DNA of 64,000 bases from Panopea generosa (GCA_029582155.1 CM055895.1:13290770-13354769), one strand, 5' to 3'; positions 12,201 through 22,445 are shown, counted from the stretch's first letter. The notes: generated by a model from the letters alone, not told the origin. Program-made: numbers and translations.

Positions 12201-12971
12201 TTATATAAACACCCTTTAAGTTTTCTTAGACAGTCTCCTGTAGATCTTAAAGTTATAAATCTGAATTTTTAGAGCATATACATCCATTAATACACTTATC
12301 GTTGTATTATCCAATTTACTTAAGTTCATAATAACATACATCACGAATGTGAAACTAGATTTCCAAAAAATCAACTATCGGAAAAATGAAACTACATGTA
12401 TAAAGAAGGACTAATATAGAAGAATAAAAAACTAAATGTTGATAAAAATAGCACACGAGGGATTAATTATTTGGTAAATAATCAATCATAATTTACAGGT
12501 TCATATAATATTGTATAAATCTGAATGTCTGAATCTTAGATAATCTAAAAGGTTTCGATCACGAAATATGATCTTGAATTAAAGATATTAAAGTTTAAAT
12601 TAAAATTTATCATAATAAACTGAAAAAAGTTTGAACCAGGAAATAAACTTTGATTCACTGATACAAATAACCTCACAATTACTTATGTTCAAATACTATC
12701 ATAAACTGTTTTATTCCTACGAAAGACCTTGCATGTATTTAAAACGTATAAGTTGCAAACATACATACAAAAATAAACATATAAATGACAGTTTTCTCAA
12801 ATACTATGGTCGAGGTAATGCGATTGTTTAACGTATTGAACTAAATGACAACAATCAATCTGATCACCTCGGCCTTCATGCTACGCAATAGACCTCAATC
12901 TGATCACCTCGGCCTTTATGCTCAGTACGCAATAGACCTCTGACATAATAAGGCGCCATTTTGGAAATACT
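12201..12971. other. AT-rich sequence with a 42-bp duplication
   Basis: No gene recognised. Near 12855-12940 the motif caatctgatcacctcggcct occurs twice in tandem, as part of a unit of about 42 bp. The rest is unique-looking. Confidence 0.5.
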
Positions 12972-13285
12972 TTCAGTCACATGATTGATTGATTGATTGA
13001 ATATTTAGCGTCATTTTTATGCCATCGAGGGCTAACAGACGATCAGTTAACCTAACCACTGTTTCCTTGGATTAACCAGTACTCGAGCACACCTCGTCTC
13101 CGCAAGTAACTGATAACTTTCCCACTTGAATCAGTGGTGACAGACAAATGATAATGAGACGCAATGTCGTATATCAATCATCACGGAGACTGTTGCCGGG
13201 CGGGGGATTCGAACTCACGACCCCTGGATTGATAGTCAGACGCGTTACCGACTGAGCTAATCGGGCCCGGCTTCAGTCACATGAT
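12972..13285 (-). repeat. Full-length tRNA-SINE (family A) with 14-bp target duplication
   Basis: The body (12986-13271) is flanked by direct repeats ttcagtcacatgat at 12972-12985 and 13272-13285. On the minus strand the head reads like a tRNA (gattagctcagtcggtaac, then gagttcgaatcccc), and the tail is (TCAA)n / (ATTG)n at the left end. Intact duplication and head point to fairly recent retroposition. Confidence 0.9.
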
Positions 13286-13848
13286 AAAATAAAATGGCGG
13301 GCACCTTATGCCACCTTATATACATGTACTTTGAAAATATAAATAAGCGCGGATCCAGAGGGAGGAGTCCGGGGGTCCCGACGCCCCCCCCCCCCCTGGA
13401 AAATGCTAAAAATGCCCCCCCCCCCCCCCCCCCCTGAAAAAAAGGACCTCCCTAAGAAGGTATTGACCTCATATTTGTGTTTTCCAAATTCGTGGATATA
13501 ATGAGAGACCCTCTAACTTTGATCGATCAATACAAATAAGCGGTATTTAATATCTCATTATACGAGGGCCCATCAATAATTTCTTGAACTTATTTCGCTA
13601 TTTCATAACGTGATCACATAGTGTAATGAAATTTTGAATGATCAAAGATAAATCAGTTTCAAATTAATTCAGCATGCGCCAGATATTGATGATGTCACAC
13701 CAGTGACCAATGACGTCATATCAATATTCTGACGTCACACCAAGTACTTTTATACACCGACACTATAAAACATCGGCGTTCTATATAATTATGATCAGTT
13801 TAACTTTCAGTTTGAGAAGTTAACGCCGCATAGGACGGGAATTACAAT
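13286..13848. other. G/C-tract region, possible transposon terminus, and leader of the OTU frame
   Basis: 13350-13440 carries gcggatccagagggaggag followed by two long C runs. Such ends are common on invertebrate hAT-like elements, so this could be the left end of the OTU-hAT element, but I found no matching inverted copy at the right. The remainder leads up to the start codon at 13849. Confidence 0.35.
13764..13770 (+). promoter_or_regulatory. TATA-like box
   Basis: tataaaa lies 79 bases before the ATG at 13849 on the same strand, with a possible initiator (tcagttt) near 13806. This is weak evidence for a promoter of the OTU-hAT reading frame. Confidence 0.3.
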
Positions 13849-14798
13849 ATGGATTCAGAAAATGTGACAGCATTTAAATGGGAGTCGATGCGAAAGGCCT
13901 TTGCAAATGCTGCAAAAACCGGTTGGGATGCATTCCGGTTCCAAGTACTAATGAGGGAAACGGTTACGCGAAAAAACCCTTCACCGCAGACAGCTATAAC
14001 ACGAGATAAAATTCATTCCCCCGATGACGCAGTCTCGAAATGCTTGTTTCCATACGATACAGAAATCAAGCAAAGATTGCTCCTGTGAAGGTTTTCGGAG
14101 ATGGCAACTGCTTCTTTCGCTCCATTTTGTTTTTGGCACAGAAAACCATCATGTTGAGTGTCGGGTTCGGTGTGTGTATTATTTACTCAAAAACTATATG
14201 AAATACACAAGCAATGACACATATGTTTTAAACTTATTTATTTTACTTCGATTGTGAAACAAGTTCTTAAAACTTAGACAAATCACGCTCGAAGTCTTCC
14301 TGGGTAGTACCAGTACAAAGCATATGCGGAAAAAGTGCCTTGCTCAAGGACACCACACATAGCTGTAGCGGAGGATCGAACCCACGACCCTCCGATCATG
14401 GGTTCGGTGCTCTACCACTGGACCACGCGCTCTACACATATGTAGAAATGTCGAGCAAACTTTCCGAATTCCAATACATTTTCGAAACCTCCATCTCTGA
14501 TGATGCTAGAGTCCCCAATAATATCCCAATATCGTTGAAGAATGAGATCATGAATTCGGCCAAAGACGGACAGTACTCGTCCCTGTTGCACATGTATGTC
14601 AGCGCAAATGCCTTTAGCCGCCCAGTAGTGACAATATTTCCACAAGTACAAAATGTTGCTATCAACAGGCAAGTGCACAACCAGACTATTCGTCCCTTAG
14701 GCGGAGACATATCTGAATTTGGCCCACCATTATACATGTAGACACATACTTCGAATTTACAAGTAGAAATGTGGCAACCAAATCATTTTGTTTCTTGC
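13849..14798 (+). pseudogene. OTU-type cysteine protease domain, broken, upstream part of a hAT element
   Basis: From ATG 13849 a frame of 79 codons leads to a second frame containing FGDGNCFFRSI (about 14094-14126). This is the OTU active-site block with the catalytic Cys after Asp-Gly-Asn. The chain continues as ENHHVECRVRCVYYLLKNY, is interrupted by a SINE, resumes at 14444, and ends with WQPNHFV (14772-14792), which fits the OTU His motif. Two one-base deletions (near 14083 and 14133) and one in-frame TAG (14739-14741) break it. After WQPNHFVSC an LTR retrotransposon intervenes; beyond it the reading frame continues directly into the hAT transposase. OTU enzymes are deubiquitinases, so it would have cleaved ubiquitin or a similar modifier; as it stands it cannot be made. 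Confidence 0.7.
14217..14443 (-). repeat. tRNA-SINE (family B) inserted in the OTU frame
   Basis: The body (14227-14433) is flanked by a 10-bp duplication, acacatatgt at 14217-14226 and 14434-14443. The head is at the right (minus strand: gtggtccagtggtagagc, then gggttcgatcc), the core contains gtgtccttgagcaaggcac, and the tail ends cttgtttcacaatcgaag. Leaving out the SINE and one duplication copy puts the two flanks of the OTU frame in register. Confidence 0.9.
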
Positions 14799-14939
14799 TG
14801 TTGTATTTTGGACTTTATTGCAAAGGAGTCAACGGCGTGGTTTCGATACTTTTATTAGCGTGTATATTCTGTCCTTAACACCGGTCATAATAAAACAATT
14901 ACGAATATATGTAAGACGAATGGAATGTCGGATATAACA
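14799..14939 (-). repeat. 3' LTR of the Gypsy element
   Basis: 141 bp, identical to 19491-19631 by eye. On the minus strand it contains AATAAA (14819-14814) about 20 bases before its end, a plausible polyadenylation signal. Confidence 0.95.
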
Positions 14940-15463
14940 TTCCTCCCCAACTTGTTTAGAAAATGTTATCAAACATAGAATGTATCAATTAACATTAATA
15001 TTAAGAATCACTATATATTTAGTACAGTAAAATATTTTCACAAAACTTCTTTTAATGATTCTAAATCTTTGCATCTGCTTATAGAATATTTGAATTGTCT
15101 TTGTATGATTTGCAAAGTATTATTGTGTCCAATTTATAAAACCCTAATGTCCAGTCTCTCAATTGTAACTTGACTAGTTCCATTTAAAAACACTTAAATG
15201 TCAAATCTCAAATTATGTTAAATGAAGATGAACACTAGAATTCTATCAAATTGAATAAGAATGAAATAGCTAATGAAACGTAATATTATGCAATCATGTT
15301 AACATTTAAAGTTTATAAAACCCTTTTTTTTTTATAACTATAATGACTAGAAACTAAGAACACATTTACATGTGACATATAATACTGTAAGATGTTTTGT
15401 AATGAAGGCATTGTTTCACAGGGATTATTATGCCCTTAACACAGTGAAACAATTTGCTTGTTA
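14940..15463 (-). other. Gypsy 3' untranslated region
   Basis: About 520 bp between the end of the gag-pol frame and the 3' LTR. It is AT-rich and has no frame resembling env; the polypurine tract is at its LTR-proximal edge. Confidence 0.7.
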
Positions 15464-18400
15464 TCAAGCTTTCAGATATCTGACATAATCTTTGAAATGT
15501 GCAGGTTCGCGCCTGGTGCGAATGGGTCGTGGAGACGTTTCTGTTGGCATAAAGTTTCCGGCCATTCTGGATGCTGTTGGTGCTGTCTCAATGTCAATGT
15601 CTTCTGGTTCTTCAGTTGTATCGACTTTGTTCTGTATTTCCGGACTAACTTTTTTGAATCTTGAAGAGTTCCTAGTGATAACTTTTGTGTTGTTTGTGGC
15701 AGTTATCATATTTCCTTTTTTCTTTTCAACAAAAAGTGTCTCAGGTATGTATTTTGAAGTTAACTTCGTTTGATTTTCGTTCTCAATCAGGACTTTGTCT
15801 CCAATATTAAGATTTTGTCTTGAAACATTTCTTTTACTATCAAAATAGTCTTTACTCTTTGCTTTCACTTTCCCATCATTTTGGCGTGCTAATTCATCAA
15901 CCTTTTTCTCAGTTTTTTCAATATGTATTTCAGGTAGTCGTGTGGTAGGTTCACGCTGAAATAGTAATCTAAACGGTGTAAACCCAGTTGATGTATGAGG
16001 AGTGCATCTGTATTGTCGAAGGAATCGAAACATTTCCTGCTTCCAGTTCTTTCCTTCTATGTGGCTACTTTTGATTGATTTCATCAGCGGTTTGTTGAAA
16101 CTCTCTGCTTGAGCATTTGCTCTTGGCCATCTGGGAGTAATTCTCCTATGTGTAAAACCACAGTAAATAGAAAATTGTCTGAATGCATCCGACTGGAATG
16201 GACTACCATTGTCCGTTTTAATGATTTTTGGCACACCAAATTCAGATAATATTTTGTCAAACACTGGAATCACTCGATTTGCACATACTGATGGTATGAT
16301 CTCAACAATAGGGTATCTGGAATACTCATCTGTCACAACTAGTAAGTATTCACCTGATGGCAGTGGACCACAAAAATCTGCACTTAGATTTTGCCATGGA
16401 CCGGATGGCATTTCAGACATGCTCAGAGGTTCAAACCTCTTGTCATAGGTGTTTGCTTGACAAGGAAGACAGTTTTTTATATTTTCCTCGACATATTCAT
16501 TCATTTTTGGGAACCACACTTTTGAACGCATGAATGCTTTAGTTTTAGTTACACCTTGGTGCCCTTCATGACCTATGTTGATTGCCTTAGAATGCAATGA
16601 TCGCGGTAACACAATTCTGTCGTTCCTTAGCAGTATGTTTTCAGAGTGAACTGTTAACTCATCTCTCACATGTCTCATCTGTGTTAAGTCTTCAATGTTT
16701 AAATCGTTGTCCTCAATTAATTTTACTTCATACCATCGACCATTCTTTGTTAATTCAATGGCTTTTACCATGGTTTTATCGCGACTTGTTGCTTCTTTTA
16801 CTTCATCAAGAGTCATAGCATTCATTACTGCATTCTCTGTTATGAAGTTTACGTATTCTTCGGCCACACTTTGCGAGTGTGTTTCTCTCTTAATTGGGTG
16901 ACGCGACATGTAATCTGATGGATTTTCTTTCCCAGGACGGTATTTGATTACCATTTTAAATGGCTGTAGACGAAGACCCCAGCGTTCAATCCTTAGAGGT
17001 GGTTGTTTTTTTTTCCAGATGTTCTCAAGCGGTTTATGGTCAGTGATTACTGTAAACTCAGGAGCACCTCTGAGATACATGACATAATGTTCACATGCCC
17101 ACACTATAGCAAGTGCCTCTCTTTCTGTCTGACTGTATCTGCTCTCAGTTTCTGTAAGAGCTCTGCTCGCGTAAGCGATTACTTTATTTTCTTGCATGAA
17201 GATTCCCGATATTCCGACCGGACTAGCGTCTGTGACTAACTCAGTTTGTTTATTTGGATCATAGTAGCACATCACTGTGTCACTAGATAGCTCTTTCTTT
17301 AACACTTCAAATGCATTTCGTTGCTCTGTGCCCCAACACCAATCAGTGTCAGACTTTGTTAGTCTTCTCAAAGGCTCTGTGATAGTAGCATAGTTTCTGA
17401 TAAACCGCGAGCAGTAACTCGTCATACCCAAAAAACTTTTGAGTTCTGATACATTTTTAGGTTGTTCCATTGTTCTGATTGCTTCAACTTTGACTGGATC
17501 TGCTGAGACACCTGATGCTGAGAATACTACCCCAAAAAATGAAATTTCAGTCTTATTAAATTCACATTTTTTCTTGTTCAGGGTTAATCCGTTTTTGTGC
17601 AAGACATCAAAAACTTTATTCAGTGCTTTATCATGGTCTTCTTGTGTTCTACCATAAATAATTATGTCGTCTGAAATGTTCTTTGCGCCTTCAATCCCCT
17701 GAATTAAGGAACTTATAGTTGCTTGGAACACTTCTGATGCTGATGATATTCCGAAGTTCAGCCTTTTGTATCTATATATGCCTAAATGAGTGTTAAATGT
17801 TGTGATGGATCTACTTTCTGTATCCAGTTCTAGCTGGTGATATCCAGATCTTAGATCCAGTTTACTAAATATCTGTGCTCCATTTAGATCATTTATCAGT
17901 TCATCTATCGTTGGGAGCAGGTGTCTTTCTCTTTCAATCGCATTGTTTGCTTCGCGCATGTCTACACATAGTCTGATTTCATCTTTGTCTTTCTTTGGCG
18001 GCGTTACAATCGGCGATATCCAAGGAGTAGGCTGATTTTCTACTTTTTCGATTATGTCTTGTTGGACCAGATTATCAATTTCCTGTTTGACTTTGTCGCG
18101 AAGATGAAAAGGTGTTCTGCGGCTTCTTTGTGCTACTGGCTTTACATCTTTATTGATATGTAATTTTACTGTTCTGTTCTTTAGTTTTCCAATACCGTTA
18201 AATATGTCTGGAAACTGTTCAGTCAAGTCAGTTTCTTTTATTCTGTGCACAATTTCAATCAATTTCAAGTCAAGAGCTGTGCTGTACCCAATCAGAGTTC
18301 CTGATTTATGTGCTTTTACAACAAAGAAAGTTGCTACAGTTATGTTCTTGTTTTTTTCAACAGTCAATTCACACTTTCCATGGAGACTGAGTGGCATATT

Positions 18401-19432
18401 GTCACCATATGGTAGCAATTTGGGCATGTTCTTTCTTGACAGCTTAGGACATCCTAGTTTTTTGTATGTGGATTCATCAAGAATATTTACTGTAGAGCCA
18501 GTGTCTATCAAGACATTGCAGTTGATTTTGTTACTAATTAATACAGTAGTATTGGGTGTTCTGGACCTTCCTTCTTTTATAGAGTAACAGTAATCATCAT
18601 CTGAACTTTCTGACTGACTGCCTTTCACACCATCATCCTGTATTGTCTTAACCGATCCTTTTTTCTTGAAACATACTTTCATGAAGTGATTTGGCTTTTT
18701 ACAGTAGTTACAGGTTTTGCCCTTGGCTGGACATACCCCTTTATGTGGATAATCACCTCCACAGTTTCTGCACTGGGTTGATCTGGCGCCATGGTGCCTT
18801 TGTTGACCTTGGCTACGTCGAGATACCATTGACCACCTTCTGCCACGACCACGGCCACGATTCACATGATTTGAATTATTTATTGCATTTACTGTTGCAT
18901 TTGGTTGCTCCATTTCAGTTGCCTGTTCATCGGCCAGCTCCATGGCACGGCCCATTGTTAGAATGTCTGACAACTTCTTATCCGGCTCTCTTAGTGCCCT
19001 TCGTCGCAGGCGATTGGATTTGCAATTTTGAATAACCTGTTGGAGGATTTCATTATCCGCATCCACAAATTCACAGCTTTTTGATAATGCTCTAAGTTCG
19101 GTTACATATTCATCTACAGACTGACTGTCTTTCTGTTTACATGTACGGAATTTGTAAACCTCCATCTTTGTATTCACTTTTGGGGCAAAATAGTCTGTGA
19201 CTATTTTTTTTGTATTATCGTAGTCTTCTGCACTGTCCCCTTTTTCAGCATCATATATGTCGTACACTCTCTCGCCAGCATAATGGAGGAGCAATGCCCG
19301 TTTTCTCCCATCATTGGTTATGTTCAAACCGACAAGCAAATTTTCTAAACGCCCGACCCACTTTGTCCAACGGTGAGCAGCGTTTGTTTTGTCTGCATCG
19401 ACATCAAAAGAGGGAAACGGCGGTAAACTCAT
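15464..19432 (-). CDS. Gypsy/Mag-like Gag-Pol polyprotein, intact
   Basis: A single 1322-codon frame encodes the retrotransposon proteins in the order Gag, protease, reverse transcriptase, RNase H, integrase. Visible marks: two zinc knuckles (residues 221-254, the second a canonical CX2CX4HX4C), protease LIDTGS (about 308-313), RT with LDLRSGYHQL and an SDD catalytic box (586-594, reading NISDDIIIYG, where many families have YxDD), RNase H Asp in VTDAS and ITDHKP, integrase HHCC finger (H955, H958, C988, C991) and catalytic D1019, D1074, E1110 with the usual 35-residue gap. Gag and Pol share one frame without a shift, and there is no env, as in Mag-clade elements. Start chosen as the first ATG, 58 bases inside the 5' LTR boundary. 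No stop or frameshift, so it could still be functional. Confidence 0.95.
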   Translation of the reverse strand: MSLPPFPSFDVDADKTNAAHRWTKWVGRLENLLVGLNITNDGRKRALLLHYAGERVYDIYDAEKGDSAEDYDNTKKIVTDYFAPKVNTKMEVYKFRTCKQKDSQSVDEYVTELRALSKSCEFVDADNEILQQVIQNCKSNRLRRRALREPDKKLSDILTMGRAMELADEQATEMEQPNATVNAINNSNHVNRGRGRGRRWSMVSRRSQGQQRHHGARSTQCRNCGGDYPHKGVCPAKGKTCNYCKKPNHFMKVCFKKKGSVKTIQDDGVKGSQSESSDDDYCYSIKEGRSRTPNTTVLISNKINCNVLIDTGSTVNILDESTYKKLGCPKLSRKNMPKLLPYGDNMPLSLHGKCELTVEKNKNITVATFFVVKAHKSGTLIGYSTALDLKLIEIVHRIKETDLTEQFPDIFNGIGKLKNRTVKLHINKDVKPVAQRSRRTPFHLRDKVKQEIDNLVQQDIIEKVENQPTPWISPIVTPPKKDKDEIRLCVDMREANNAIERERHLLPTIDELINDLNGAQIFSKLDLRSGYHQLELDTESRSITTFNTHLGIYRYKRLNFGISSASEVFQATISSLIQGIEGAKNISDDIIIYGRTQEDHDKALNKVFDVLHKNGLTLNKKKCEFNKTEISFFGVVFSASGVSADPVKVEAIRTMEQPKNVSELKSFLGMTSYCSRFIRNYATITEPLRRLTKSDTDWCWGTEQRNAFEVLKKELSSDTVMCYYDPNKQTELVTDASPVGISGIFMQENKVIAYASRALTETESRYSQTEREALAIVWACEHYVMYLRGAPEFTVITDHKPLENIWKKKQPPLRIERWGLRLQPFKMVIKYRPGKENPSDYMSRHPIKRETHSQSVAEEYVNFITENAVMNAMTLDEVKEATSRDKTMVKAIELTKNGRWYEVKLIEDNDLNIEDLTQMRHVRDELTVHSENILLRNDRIVLPRSLHSKAINIGHEGHQGVTKTKAFMRSKVWFPKMNEYVEENIKNCLPCQANTYDKRFEPLSMSEMPSGPWQNLSADFCGPLPSGEYLLVVTDEYSRYPIVEIIPSVCANRVIPVFDKILSEFGVPKIIKTDNGSPFQSDAFRQFSIYCGFTHRRITPRWPRANAQAESFNKPLMKSIKSSHIEGKNWKQEMFRFLRQYRCTPHTSTGFTPFRLLFQREPTTRLPEIHIEKTEKKVDELARQNDGKVKAKSKDYFDSKRNVSRQNLNIGDKVLIENENQTKLTSKYIPETLFVEKKKGNMITATNNTKVITRNSSRFKKVSPEIQNKVDTTEEPEDIDIETAPTASRMAGNFMPTETSPRPIRTRREPAHFKDYVRYLKA

Positions 19433-19490
19433 CTTATGTGGACAGAATGCAACTATAGCAAACCCTTTTGACAGTAATCCTCGTCGCCAA

Positions 19491-19631
19491 TGTTGTATTT
19501 TGGACTTTATTGCAAAGGAGTCAACGGCGTGGTTTCGATACTTTTATTAGCGTGTATATTCTGTCCTTAACACCGGTCATAATAAAACAATTACGAATAT
19601 ATGTAAGACGAATGGAATGTCGGATATAACA
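19491..19631 (-). repeat. 5' LTR of the Gypsy element
   Basis: 141 bp, first LTR in transcription order (minus strand), identical by eye to the copy at 14799-14939. It carries the element's promoter in principle; no specific TATA was assigned. Confidence 0.95.
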
Positions 19632-19636
19632 CTTGC

Positions 19637-22094
19637 CATATGATTGATGACACAAAACAGTCTTCCAAAAGGGTGTCATCTGAGCAACCCCCTTTAAAGA
19701 AGCAGAAAATTTCTGATTTCTTCAAATGTGAATCACATGACAATCAAACGCTCAATACTGAGTCTGAAAGTCATGACCGAACCGATGACCAAGCAGAACA
19801 TCCACAAGTTTCAAACCCTGAAACTGCAGATGAACATGATGACACAGGTGCAGATCAATTCCGTAGATCATCAAAATATGACCTGGGCGATATTTTGAAT
19901 GGGACCTTGCCACTGTCTTCGCTCTCACAAACAGACAAGATTTCGTATGTAGAAAGCAGCCCTGATCCGGGAACACTTAAGCATTTGCCATTTAAGACAA
20001 GGCTGGTTGCTGGCAAAACTAAGGAAAAGAAACTATATTTCCAGACTAATTGGTTGGAAAATCATAAATGGCTGGCATACAGTAGTGTCTTAAATGGTGG
20101 TCTTTGTAAATTGTGTGTGTTGTTTCTTCAGTCAGATATCAGGTGTTATGACTCGTTTGTAAAGAAGCCGTTCACAAATTTCAAAAAGGCTACTGGAAAA
20201 GATGGATCTTTATTGATACATCAAAATTCTGAGTACCATAAAAACGCTTGTATTTCATATCAGACACTGACGGCAAGCCCCAAGAGCCCAGAAAGCACTG
20301 TTCAATATAAGATCAGCGCACAAAATAAACATGTGTATGACACAAACTTAAAACTGCTGACAATGATTGTAGAATCAATCATTCTGTGTGGAAAGCAGAA
20401 CTTGCCTTTTAGGGGCCACAGAGACGATTTAACAAGTACATCTTCCAATAAGGGAAATTTCAGGGCAATTTTGAACTTACTTGCTAATCATGACAAGGAG
20501 CTGGCACAGCATCTAGAACATACACCTAAAAATGCAACATACACCAGCAAGACAATCCAAAATCAATTGATATGTATTATTGGACAATACATCAGAAAAC
20601 AAATATTAGAAGGCCTAAAAGGCAAAGGATTCTACTCGATCATAGCAGATGAAGTGACAGACAAGTTTGCGAATCAGGAGGTCCTGGCTTTATGCTTACG
20701 ATTTATAGATGAAAGTCAAAGCGAACCATGTATCCGGGAAGAATTTCTTTGACTTTGTTCACCTAGAACGTACTACTGGAGAAATGATTTCAAGAAAAAT
20801 TATTGAAGTGTTGACACAAAACGATCTTCCAGTAGAGAAAATAAGGGGTCAGGCGTATGACGGGGCCGCAGCGATGACATCAGAAAAGAAGCGGTGTCAA
20901 GCTCGGATAAAGGAAATGAATAAACTTGGTCTTTACACACACTGCAAGAATCATGTTCTTAACTTGAGCATAGCACATGCATGTAAACTGCCCGTTGTCA
21001 GAAACATGATTGATGGAATTAATTCCACATTCATTTTCTTCGATGCGTCGCCCAAAAGACAACGCTATTTTGAGCGGGTACTTGTACACCACGGCACCGA
21101 GTCAAAGAGAAAGAAGCTCTTGGGTCTGTGTAAAACAAGATGGGTAGAGCGGCATACATGCTACGACGTATTTTACGACATGTATGCCGTGGTTATTGAG
21201 TGTCTCCAGTACATGATAGATCCCTCAATGGACGAGAAAACAGAAGATGACTGGTCGTGGGATGCTCAGACTAAAATAACCGCACAAGGTCTGTTGGCTA
21301 CTTTGATGTCATTTCAATTTCTCGTGACATTCATTTGTATTAGAGCTATTCTGGACACAGTCAAGCCCCTAGCGTCAAAGCTTCAGAAACGCGATTTAGA
21401 CGTGTACAAGGCACGCAATCTCGTTACTGACAGAGTAGAAAGAGTCAAAGAGATGAGGGCTGACGTAGACCAGGAGTTCACAATATGGTATACAGACTGC
21501 AAACGTATCGCAGACGAGCTGAACATCCAAGAAAATACCCCAAGAACGTGCGGTAGACAAACAAAGAGATCAAACATGACTGTCTCAAGTCCTCCAGAGT
21601 ACTTCAAACTTACAGTTGCAATCCCGTTCTTGGATCACTTATCTAATGAACTAAATGACAGATTTCAGAAAGACGACCATGTTGCTTATACTCTGGGCTG
21701 TTTAATCCCCGAACAAATGATGAACCTGTCACAGACGGAAATGCAAAAGCTTTCATCTGATTTGCTCTTCTGGAATTCCGACTTACAAAGCTCTACCTCA
21801 AATGATCTACTAGCGCAATTATCAGAATGGAAGAGGGCTTGTAAAAAGCTTGTTGAAAAGGGGTTTACACCAGACAGTCTTCTGGATACGTACAGAATTA
21901 CGGACGAAGATATCTTTCCAGATGTTAAAACTCTTCTGCACATAGGTTGTACTCTACCTGTCAGTTCATGTGAGGCCGAACGCTCATTTTCTGGATTTCG
22001 TCGCATTAAAAGCTACATGCGAAGCACTATGAATGAGGACAGGTTATCAGCACTAGCGCTAATGCATTTACACCATGCGAAGTACGCGTTATAA
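19637..22094 (+). pseudogene. hAT-family transposase (ZMYM1/DUF4371-like), one frameshift
   Basis: Two overlapping frames (19640-20752 and 20709-22094) together code a hAT transposase of about 815 residues. The order of parts is: a basic N-terminus with KKQKISDFF, a TTF-type zinc-finger region (NWLENHKWLAY..LCKLCVLF..SEYHKNA), a DUF4371 region with the first catalytic Asp in IIADEVTDKFANQE, GQAYDGAAAM with the second, YTHCKNHVLNLSIAHA, and a C-terminal hAT dimerisation block LPVSSCEAERSFSGFRRIKSY ending RLSALALMHLH. The frame breaks at about 20745, where a run ctttg has one T too many; the second frame's first ATG at 20709 is not a true start. The protein would catalyse cut-and-paste transposition. 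Upstream it continues in frame into the OTU region across the Gypsy insertion. Terminal inverted repeats and the 8-bp duplication were not found. Confidence 0.85.
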
Positions 22095-22136
22095 CTTTGC
22101 GGTACATATATGGTCTTAAACATTATGTCACATACT

Positions 22137-22445
22137 TATTCAAGGATGAGAACCTACGTCACGCGTTAAATACGGTGACGGAACGTTGTTTCAAAAGTTG
22201 GGCCTATAAATTGCTAGATTGTCAGCTTCATTTTCGGTAACGTTTAAATTTAGAATGAAAGCGCAAATTCCCTGAGTGTAGGTCGCACTAATCTATATAT
22301 CGGTGAAATAGATTCCTCTTATATCCAGAAGATCGATGGGAACTATAAAATCTGCACATCTACCCCAAATCGAATAGAATTGTCACTTAACCAGCTTTTG
22401 AAACAATGTTCTGGCACTGTATTTAGTGACGATGGTTCTCCCCCC
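22137..22445. repeat. Fold-back (palindromic) repeat, copy 1
   Basis: An imperfect palindrome of about 300 bp. gagaacctacgtcacg...acggaacgttgtttcaaaag at 22148-22197 is mirrored by cttttgaaacaatgttctgg...gtgacgatggttct at 22396-22441. Related sequence lies at 28925-29580. No coding capacity, so probably a non-autonomous DNA element. Confidence 0.7.

Larger units (their letters stand above)
14794..19636 (-). mobile_element. Complete Gypsy (Mag-like) LTR retrotransposon with 5-bp target duplication
   Basis: The element spans 14799-19631 (4833 bp), flanked by cttgc at 14794-14798 and 19632-19636. The LTRs are 141 bp and look identical base for base, starting TGTT and ending AACA. On the minus strand the primer-binding site follows the 5' LTR directly (19489-19479, tggcgacgagg), complementary to the 3' end expected of a eukaryotic tRNA-Ser(GCT). 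A polypurine tract (ggggaggaa) sits beside the 3' LTR at about 14941-14952. One open gag-pol frame and no env. Identical LTRs and intact features indicate a very recent, possibly active insertion. Confidence 0.95.

Noticed and set aside
12130-13270. tRNA-like sequences at about 12130 and 13205
   Set aside because: Both are heads of the same SINE family; target duplications around one confirm retroposition.
14940-15463. An env gene in the Gypsy element
   Set aside because: The 520 bases after pol contain no frame of useful length or envelope-like features.
20709-20711. ATG as start of a separate hAT protein
   Set aside because: It lies in the overlap caused by the one-base frameshift; homology continues from the first frame, so it is not a genuine start.
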